DNA from: Folioceros fuciformis
Taxonomy: Eukaryota; Anthocerotophyta; Anthocerotopsida; Anthocerotales
Assembly (NCBI GenBank): GCA_049999805.1
Contig: JBNGIO010001496.1
Coordinates: forward strand, 1 to 20,609
Direction: 5' to 3'
Length of the DNA stretch: 20,609 nt
The notes beneath the pieces were generated by a model. It saw nothing but the letters and a program-made list of their open reading frames with translations. It was not told where the DNA came from and did no database searches. Every line of letters begins with the position of its first letter. Position 1 is the first letter of the stretch. This document shows positions 1 to 7,900 of this stretch, one piece after another. The position numbers and the translations under genes are program-made.

Positions 1-156
1 CTCCGCTCGCGGCTTTGCTTCCTACGGCTTGGCTCACACTTCGGCGAGTTAGAGCTCCTTGCACCTTGAGATGCCACACATGGCCACTCACTCCGATGCT
101 GCCTTGCGCACCGAGTCCGCAGTAGCAAGAGCCATAACCCTTGCTCCATAACCTAG

Positions 157-168
157 GCTTTGATACCA
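157..168 (-). promoter_or_regulatory. Retrotransposon primer binding site (tRNA-iMet type)
   Basis: The minus strand reads TGGTATCAAAGC, one base different from the plant consensus TGGTATCAGAGC, and lies two bases inside the LTR end at 171. This is where the initiator methionine tRNA would prime minus-strand DNA synthesis. Confidence 0.7.
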
Positions 169-170
169 CT

Positions 171-465
171 TGAAGGAACGCTCTAGGAGCTACATGGTGA
201 AGCAGAGGAGAGAAGGAGGCAAGGAGGAGAGGAGAAAGAAAGGAGTCACACTCTCAATAGAGTCTCACAATACAAGGGAGGTCAAGAGGGTATTTATACC
301 CTCTAGAAGAGCTCCCTAGGAAGCTTCACAAGAAGCCCACGGGAAGCTGCACAAGAAGCTTCCTACATATTAGCTTAAGCTAATCTAAACTAATGGTACT
401 TAATTAGACACTAATCTTATACTAAACACATTAGTCTAAGCACATTGGGCTTTAAGAACCCTACA
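171..465 (-). repeat. Long terminal repeat, about 295 bp
   Basis: Read on the plus strand the block starts TGAAGG and ends CCCTACA, giving TG...CA ends with short imperfect inverted termini (TGTAGGGTTC against TGAAGGAACG on opposite strands). It holds a minus-strand TATA box inside GGGTATAAATACCC (301-288), a perfect 14-bp palindrome TTAGCTTAAGCTAA (370-383), and two similar direct units of about 22 bp around 318-361, each containing ACAAGAAGC. Transcription would run leftward into the leader. The outer end at 465 is inferred; the partner LTR and target duplication are out of view. The first 22 bases recur at 16646-16667. Confidence 0.6.
288..301 (-). promoter_or_regulatory. TATA box of the LTR
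   Basis: The minus strand reads GGGTATAAATACCC, a TATAAATA core in nearly symmetric GC flanks, about 120 bases upstream of the LTR inner end. That is a usual place for the pol II promoter of a plant copia LTR. Confidence 0.5.
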
Positions 466-1664
466 CCTACAACTCAGCTGCTTTGAGCCTGAATTCAGCC
501 AGACCCTCCTTTCATCGCCTGCAGCTGACCTACCCATCGTCAAGCCATGCTGCCTCCTGCTCAGTCGCCAGGACTCACCCTCGGCCAGGATCTCCTCAAC
601 CTTCCCCTGGCCGCCTTCATATCCAAACCCGACTTTACTAGCTAGGCAGCTAGATCGTCGGCGTGAGCCCTGCCTCCAGCCACCGACCTGTCTAGCCTGC
701 CGACGTCTTGATCCTGGTTCTGGCCAACCCAGTTGTCCAGCGCCGGGACCCGACACACCTCACTCCTAGGTCTCCATAAGTCAGCCCCCTTCGGCTTCGC
801 TGCCCTCCAGACTCGGACTGACCCACCTCCCAGCGTCGCCTAGCCCAGCTGCATGGCCGCTTGCGCTGGTCTCGAGTCTGCCTTCACCTGGCTGGCCTAC
901 TGCATGGCCCAGTCGAATCCCATCCATCCTAGTCTAGTGCCGTCCTCGTGCTGCAACCGACTACTTCGGCCTGACACGCCACGTCTGCCAGCCCTCACCG
1001 CTTGGATCGACCAAGGCTGGCCTAGCCCAAATCCGACACCACCTCTGCTTCCTGCCTGACTGGACCGGGCTAGGTTGCAGCCTAAGCTTCCCAACAGCCG
1101 CCAACCTTGCTGCCTACTCCTAGGTCCTCGGCCCCATGCACCTCGATCTCCATCTCCCGCTTCTCCCAACAACAGCCAGAGGACCCCCGGCTCGCCTTCC
1201 ACGACCCGTCCTAGGGTTTCCTATTCCTCCGTTACCTTACCCTGAGGAACCAGAGCCTGTGTCCTATCTACCACACAACCTACCTACCCTATCAACTTAC
1301 CATAAATCTAGCTACTATTCTAACCTAATCTCCTAACCTTTCCTCTATAGCACTCAATCACAGATCCAAAAACAAGAAAACCTATCATTTCCCAGGGGTC
1401 TATTTAGCATGTGGAGTCCACAGTGTACAAGCTGAGCATAGTGACCAAGAAGGAAGCAGCGGATGTGGGGCAGTGGCCATCTCCTGACAGGCTCAAGGAA
1501 GTGCGGGGCTGTGAGGCATAGGTTAGGAGGTGGTGGCAGCGCGCAAGCTAACCCTAGAGTGGCGACAAATGGCAGAAACAACAGTTGAGCTAACATCTAT
1601 TGAGCCTTGTAGGGACGCCGCACCCGGACCCATGGTGCAAGTCTAGGTTGCTCTATGGCCCAAC
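466..1664. other. Unassigned C- and pyrimidine-rich region, no convincing gene
   Basis: The first part (to about 1340) is strongly pyrimidine-biased on the plus strand, which keeps several frames open by composition alone (for example 853-1059 plus and 897-1202 minus). Those translations are rich in Pro, Leu, Arg and Gly and show no domain. From about 1380 the sequence becomes purine-richer. It may be old transposon sequence flanking the left-hand LTR element, but I see no second LTR, primer site or coding motif. Confidence 0.4.
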
Positions 1665-1910
1665 ATGGACCATTGGAAGGTCCGAGCAGGTGGACTGGTG
1701 GAGGAGTTGGGTCTTAGGTTCATGACAAAGCACTGGAATTACGCAAACCCAAGCCTGGTACGGGAGTGCGCACAGCAGTTGCGGGGTAAGGCGTCGGTGG
1801 GAGGTATCAGAGGTAGACCACAGGACTGGGATCTGGGTTTGGTCAAAGCGATGTATGGGCGCAATCCAAAGGAAGCCGGAGGACTCGTAATTGAATCCCT
1901 GCGGAATTGA
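1665..1910 (+). CDS. Orphan 81-codon open frame, possible coding relic
   Basis: The frame opens at ATG 1665, 21 bases after an in-frame stop at 1644, and ends at 1910. The translation has a mixed composition with a stretch of protein-like character (HWNYANPSLVRECAQQLRGK, then RPQDWDLGLVKAMYGR) unlike the biased frames to its left. I do not recognise the family. It could be an exon-sized remnant of a transposon protein, such as a gag fragment, or a chance frame. No promoter or splice partner is obvious. Confidence 0.25.
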   Translation: MDHWKVRAGGLVEELGLRFMTKHWNYANPSLVRECAQQLRGKASVGGIRGRPQDWDLGLVKAMYGRNPKEAGGLVIESLRN

Positions 1911-2532
1911 AGTATGGTGGCAGCAGTAACTTCAGTAAAAGCTACTGCCACTCGTAGGAAGTATAAATAGGTTGCTTGGGAGTTACACCTGGTGTTTTTT
2001 TTGGCACTAACAGGCTTAAGCATAAACAATGTCCCACATAATCATTAATGCCAATTACAAATTATCCAACTTGTTGTGCACAATTATATCCAAATGACTT
2101 TAGTACTTCACTCTAATAGAAAAGTTTTTATCCCACGGCAAACTCAAATTTGACCAAGCCAAATAGTCAAACAAGGCACAGGGAAAATTCCTTTTCCCCC
2201 ACGCCCCTAGCATGAGGTATGATGACATGATTGACCTAGCCATGAGTTTGAAAAAACCCTCCAAACATGTCCGTATCATTTGGCACGTACCCTACACCCA
2301 TGCCCAGCCACGTCATAGGCTGTGAGGTCCTCATTCAAGGCATGGTCAAGGCGGCTTGCTAGCATGACAACCATGATTAAGGCAACCCGAACTGTGCAGC
2401 GGCACACCTAGTTGGCACCTGGTGTGCAGGTAAACGTCATAAAAACTTCTGCCATGATGTTTTTTTTGTCACAAATATGTTAACATTCACGCAAGGCAAA
2501 GCGTCATAAGAACTCTAAAAACGACATTCCCT
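1911..2532. other. Intergenic, nothing recognised
   Basis: This is moderately AT-rich sequence with two T runs (around 1997 and 2460) and no coding motif. It precedes a 9-bp perfect inverted repeat and the methyltransferase relic. Confidence 0.4.
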
Positions 2533-2556
2533 CATTGTATGTTGTGACATACAATG
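2533..2556. repeat. Perfect 9-bp inverted repeat with 6-base loop
   Basis: The arm cattgtatg (2533-2541) pairs with catacaatg (2548-2556) across ttgtga. The last three bases of the right arm are the ATG that opens the methyltransferase-like frame, so in RNA that start codon would lie in the stem. The arrangement may be chance. Confidence 0.5.
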
Positions 2557-3222
2557 GGGCAACCCATTTTATCGGAAGAATCCTTCAACCATGGTCGTGC
2601 CGTCATATCCCATGACATTGTTGTGAAGAAATTGCTATATATGTCTCTCGACAAGCCGGTTCTAAGTCCTTACCAACATCCACTTGGTCTAATGATGAAG
2701 CTAATTGGAACGTTCTTGAGGGAGGGCGATTGGATTGTTGATGCATGTTCACCTAGTCGGTGCACAACGTTGACAACATTGTTATGTGGGCAAAACTCCA
2801 TTGTCATTAATGTAGACAAGCGATGTGCCGAGTTTATAACAGCGCATTCATGGATATGAAGGTTTGCCAGATGCGGATGAGGAGTTGACACACGTGCCGC
2901 ATCGTCGGGAGACTTCCCAATTATGGGCCAAAGAATTAAGCCAGTTGAAAAAAAGGAGTTTCGGTCACTCAGAGTGTGCCTTTGGCACTTAGTAGGATGA
3001 CGGAGGAGATGGGTGGTGTTGGCGCAAGTGATGATGCTGAGCAAAATGAAGCACTCGTACAACCCACCTTCGAGACTACATGCCAAGGTCACACCACAGC
3101 AGGCGATGCCATGGAAGACAAATGTTTTTGAGAACAATAACATTCAACGGCTCCAAGGCATCGATGTAGTCCCAGATAGCATAGCAAGCCCTTGCTCTGT
3201 AGAGTCAGAATGTCCAAAGTAG
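2554..3222 (+). pseudogene. Decayed N4/N6 amino-methyltransferase-like (N6_N4_Mtase family) relic
   Basis: The first frame (2554-2859, 101 residues) matches the signature layout of DNA N6-adenine/N4-cytosine methyltransferases. A segment resembling the HPxxKPxxLMxxLI helix (SPYQHPLGLMMKLIGTF) is followed by EGDWIVD, the strand leading into the SAM-binding loop (motif I), then a hydrophobic helix and strand ending in an acidic residue (INVDKR). In the family this domain transfers methyl groups from SAM to exocyclic amino groups in DNA. Here the loop that should read D-x-F/C-x-G-x-G-x-T reads DACSPSRCTT, so both conserved glycines are replaced. The frame stops at 2857, while the next frame stays open from about 2850 to 2990 (HGYEGLPDADEELTHVPHRR), which indicates a frameshift. 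Further open stretches follow in shifted frames to 3222. The N-terminal half with the catalytic DPPY-type motif is not seen. It is a dead fragment, possibly carried by a transposon. Confidence 0.6.
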
Positions 3223-4943
3223 CTTTTGTTTGTTTGCTGTTTTGTGGAGGATGTTAAGTTTAATGCAAAGGCCCTATTATTATCCTACATACGTTGGCCA
3301 CTAGGAAACAACAAAATTCACTATTAACTATTTGAAACAATGGTATGAATATTTTCTCACTACAAACAAAAAAACAAACAGACAAGCGGGGCTTATCCAC
3401 CCAAAAGGATACTGGACAAAAGGGTTGGGAAACAGTATTTGCCTATTTTGACCCTATGTAGGAAGTCTTGTTGCTAAGGTTGTCTAGAAGTAACACAATG
3501 TACATTCTTTCCCTCTAAACTTTGTCTTACAACTAGGAGAGAGCCCCTACACTCACTTTCGACTCTCACGCTTATGAGTAGGATCTTGCAAGCACCTTGG
3601 TAATATAACAACCCTAGCCTTGCGGACTATGGAAAAGGGAAAGCATGTGATATAAGTATTTGCTTGTATCACAAACTTTCCTCTAAGACAAAGAAAAACT
3701 GTGGCCATCACTGAGGTGGTTGCATTGAGACGTCCTATAGGGGCACTAAGTTGATGTAGTTATTAAAAAGATGGCCACACATTAGCAATGTCACGCCATC
3801 ATTCATGGTGTGAGAACAACAAAGTGATGGATTAGGGTGTCTCCCCATTTGGGCAACCACCATCTTCTTTCACTTTGCATTTGCATAGCAACAACTAGTC
3901 TAAGTGGAGCATGACACCAAACACAACAAGAGGTATCATGTGATTGCTATGAAGTGCAATATGGCTCCTCTTAGCCATGATTAGCATAGGGTTACAACCT
4001 TAGCGGAGATCAAATGCCAAAATGTACCCCAATTGCATAGTTTCAAAGCAACCACTAGCTCAAGAGGCACCCAAATCATCCCTACAAGAATCTTTTGTTA
4101 AGGGTAATAATAAATATCCTAACACAGATTAACCAGTTATAACCTACTGCTAGTTAGGTTAAAGTGAATAGACACTTTAGTTAGGTTAAAGTGAATAGAC
4201 ACTTTAGTAAGTATTTAAACATACACAATCTTGTATTTAATTAATTCATTCAATGTTTATAACAAGCTTCCGCTTATTATCATCTTTTGGCTTATCCTCT
4301 AATTTCTCATCATGAGCATTGAACAAGGTTTCATCTATGTCAAGTAGCTAGACTTCTTCCACAACGAAGCACTACCTGTATGAAAAACATGCACTACCTC
4401 CACGAAAAGCATTTCAGCTAGTGGGCTCCTTAACACGGTCTCCCTTGGCTTTTTCAGGACCACTCTCCTAGGCTAGGCAGCTTGGCTTTTCTTCGATTTC
4501 AGCATATGGTCATAGAAATTTACTTCAACATTCAACATTTAGATAATACTATTTTTAATATTTAACGTTTATTAATTTAAATTATTTTACGCTGAATCAC
4601 CCATTGCGTGAAGACAACAAGCAGGTATGTATCCCGCCAACATTGTGCTTTTGCTGCACCCATAAGCGGCCAAGGAACGTTTCGCCTACGAGACATCCAA
4701 GGGAACGTGGTAGACTTATACAGAGAGGGGTGTGCAAATGAGCATTCAAAGCAGTTTATAACGTGATTTCTGCACATGCGTCTCGTTTACGAGAATTCGC
4801 CAAACTGCAGTGTCACTGCATGGCCTCCCCCTCCGTCGCTTCCCGCACCTTCCTTGTCCTCTCCGTTGTTGCAACCTGCCCGGCACTGCAATTGCACGCA
4901 AATTGGAATGTCTTCTTGAGTTGAGAGCAGCATTACTGCCGGC
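3223..4943. other. AT-rich intergenic region upstream of the exonuclease gene
   Basis: No frame longer than about 66 codons and no protein motif is seen. The stretch contains a perfect 27-bp tandem duplication (4152-4205) and an AT-rich patch at 4530-4590. The last few hundred bases should hold the promoter and 5' leader of the exonuclease gene. A TATA-like tttataa lies near 4754, about 190 bases before the ATG, but nothing fixes the transcription start. Confidence 0.4.
4152..4205. repeat. Perfect 27-bp tandem duplication
   Basis: The unit begins agttaggttaaagtgaata and ends gacacttt. Two identical head-to-tail copies occupy 4152-4178 and 4179-4205, followed by agtaag, a partial third start. 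Identity implies a recent duplication. Confidence 0.9.
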
Positions 4944-7900
4944 ATGGCAGAGGAGGGATCCGCTGTTGGCTACCTGATGCCGAACTTGTCCGAAGCTACG
5001 CCCGCGACATTCATCCACAATTTGAAGCAAGCATACGTGGATGGTATGCCTATTGCATCCTGGCTCAGAATTGGTTGCCTTCTTGCATTTGTGTAAGCTG
5101 GCGAGGTTTCCTGGCACGGCAGCACAGGGAATTTGAGACTGTGTGTGAAGTTCTCATGGCGAAAGCCGTTGGCATGGAATATGGTGCAGGGGAGTCTGTC
5201 GTGATTCTGATCGTTTTCTCCTTCGCCATTTACGTACCTGAGATGTGGTTCTGTGTTGTGATGGTCGGGGTGTTGGTTTGGTGGTTGGTTTTGAAGGGAA
5301 AGGCAAAGCTGGAATTAAATTTCAAGTACTCCGGCAGCAGGTGACCAAGGCTTTACCGACTGCACCACCTCCTGGTCCTGCAACATTCGTTGTCCATTGC
5401 ATAGAAGTGCTACTGTCCATGGAGCCACCCTTCAATGAAGGCCTTACTCATTTATTGACTTGGTCCCTCAACCACTTGAGTACGGAAGAGAGGCTTGAAA
5501 CGGATGCCTCGTGTGCCCGGAAGTTGGCTTCGCAGCTGTTTGTGAAGGCAGTAGCTGGTGGTGCCAGACTTGATTCTCGAGTTGTTGTTAGGATTGCTCT
5601 TGTATTTCAGATACAACTCTTAGACATAGGCCAAGTAATGATTGAGGATAGTACAGATGAAGAGAAAATAAAGAAAGGCAGGGCGACAGTGGAACCGTTT
5701 ATTCGTAATCTTGTCGACGAGAAATCATATACCAGTGCGGTAGCACTTCTCAAGCAGTTCGACCTTCACGATTGTACGCCTCAGGAGTTTCTGGTGAGCA
5801 TGGTTACTCATGGCCAACCTGATGCTGCTGGACAATGGGCAGCACATCTAGGCAAGGATATGTGTTGCTACCTTGTGCAACAGTGCACAGCCCTTGGTCT
5901 CCACAAAATTGCCTACAAGCTGGTCGAGCGCTACAATCTGGGCAAGATCTTTCCTGATGCCTATCAGCTATACAGGCAGAGGTACTTACCATAAGGATAA
6001 TGTTGGAGAAAGACCCTTGATTTTCCTTGTAACCAGAGGTGGCCTGGGTGTACCTAATCGTTTACTAGCAGTGCTTGGATTGTGGTTCTGCAACCGCGAG
6101 GCAACTAATTTGGCTGTCTCTGTATGTTTAGCTCCATCCGCAAACTTGTTGCCAAGGGTCTATGGGATGTGGCAGAGTCCATCGCTGTTCAAGCACATCT
6201 GGAGGAGTACTTGGTAATTGAGTGAAAGTTAATTCGTTTGCTTCAATGAAGGTGGAAGTCAATTTGTGCAGAAGACATTGACAATTGTTTGACGCCAATT
6301 TACTTCAGGTTAGCCTGGCATCAGAGAAGGGATGCACTAGTGAAGTCGCTGGTCTTTGCCAACGATCTCAGTTGGAGCATGCTGCTTGTGAATCTGGTGA
6401 GACCATAAATGTTGGTAACGTTGCACAGTTCACTTCTGGGTCCTTTCTTAGTGCTGGTAATCCATCGTTCAATTTTGTTATTCACAGTGCAGAAGGAGGA
6501 TGAAGCTGGAAGACCTCTCTACGTCCAACTGTCAGATATCATGTCTTTGGAGAATCTTTACTTTGTGGACTCTGCCGAGGGTCTTGCTTCTGCTGCTGAC
6601 CACTTCAAAGATGTCACAATCATTGGCATTGATTGTGAATGGAAAGCTAATAGAGAAAAGGGGGGCAAAGAAAACAAGGTTAGTTACTTAGTTCTTGATT
6701 CGTGGGTGTAAAGACCCTATCATTCTCTTCCAGAGAAGCCGTGCCGTTTACCAGGTCTCATGATTCTTGCAGGTGTCAATACTGCAAGTGGCTACGGCAG
6801 AGAAGGCCTTTGTCTTTGACCTAATCGTACTGTCAGAGAAAGAACCAGAAGCACTAGATAGCTGTATTATGCTGATTTTTCATAACTCGACTATTCTTAA
6901 GCTAGGTATGTTTTGTTTTCCATGCACGCTTTTGCATTAGTTTCTGCATTAGTGACCTTGTTGTTAATGTAGCAATTTTGCAGGCTATGCTGTAACCAAT
7001 GATCTGAAGAATCTTCTGCAATCGTATAGAAACCTGGATTGCTTTGGCCGATGTGAGTCTGTGCTTGATCTCCAGACTTATGCTGGTGCTACTATGAAGG
7101 GCGGTCTTTCTGGTCTCACGAAGGTATCGTCACTACTTGGTGGTTTGATTGAGCGTTTGCTTCTCTGCTATCAGTCTCCCTGCTGCAGGATGTACTGAGT
7201 CGAATTTTTGTCACGTGGGGTAAGTATCCAATGGAACTTGCCAGTGCTGTTCTATCAGCGGCGGGAATGGTGTTCACGGGCATTGTTATTTGGGGTGAAA
7301 CTGTGCAATTTGGCAGGTGGCACTTGGAAAGTCCTTGGATAAGCGCAAACGAATGAGTGACTGGGAGCAGAGACCACTCAGTACCGAACAGGTGAAATTT
7401 TTCTTTATGCCCGCGCGGCTCCTCCTATACCTTCGGCTTTTGACTTTTTTTGAGTTGTGAATTTGGGCAGTTGCATTATGCTGCACTTGATGCGGCAGTC
7501 CTCCTTTCAATATTCGGGTACTTGTCTGCAAGGTCTGAGACAGGCAGCAATGAAGCTATCCAAGATTGGAAGTCTCTGGTGGTTAGTGGTCAACCGTGGA
7601 TTCGACTTCTGTTTCCTCTTGAACTCAAACCATGCCAGATAGTACTAGTTGGGACTGGCTTTGAAATATTTTTTCTCCAGATCTCATTCCGTTCAGCATG
7701 GAAGGAAAGGACGAGTTTGGACTGTTCTGTTGAGAAACGTTCCCAGACTATTGGGAATGATGAGGCAAGCTCCTCGCGAGATAGATATCAAGCAAGTCTC
7801 AGTGTTAGAGAAGATTCTCCCTTACTGACGAGCTCTGAACCTGGCACCGAGGCATCAAGTTCTTCTGAACGTGAGAAGCCTCAAATCAAAGAGGAAGACG

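Larger units (their letters stand above)
1..465 (-). mobile_element. 5' end of a minus-strand copia-type LTR retrotransposon (LTR, primer site, start of leader)
   Basis: On the minus strand an LTR-like block (465 to 171) is followed by two bases and then a sequence close to the tRNA-iMet primer binding site usual in plant copia elements (168 to 157). The remaining 156 bases up to the window edge would be the untranslated leader or the start of gag. I found no long open frame there. The rest of the element lies outside the window to the left, so the coding region and second LTR cannot be seen. Orientation and boundaries rest on the primer site, the TG...CA ends and the TATA box. Family assignment is inference. 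Confidence 0.65.

Noticed and set aside
897-1202. Overlapping plus and minus frames in the C-rich region (853-1059 +, 897-1202 -)
   Set aside because: Both are kept open by strong base bias and give Pro/Leu- or Gly/Arg-rich peptides without domain features.
2670-3143. 157-codon minus-strand frame
   Set aside because: It lies antisense to the methyltransferase-like relic. The plus strand gives recognisable family motifs, while the minus translation has a Cys/His/Ser-rich composition with no domain.
4746-5117. 123-codon minus-strand frame over the exonuclease start
   Set aside because: It is antisense to exon 1 of a well-supported gene, with Arg/Cys-rich composition and no motif.
5075-5344. 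Plus-strand frame with a hydrophobic segment resembling a membrane protein
   Set aside because: It lies almost entirely in intron 1 of the exonuclease gene, and the hydrophobic look comes from T-rich intron sequence.
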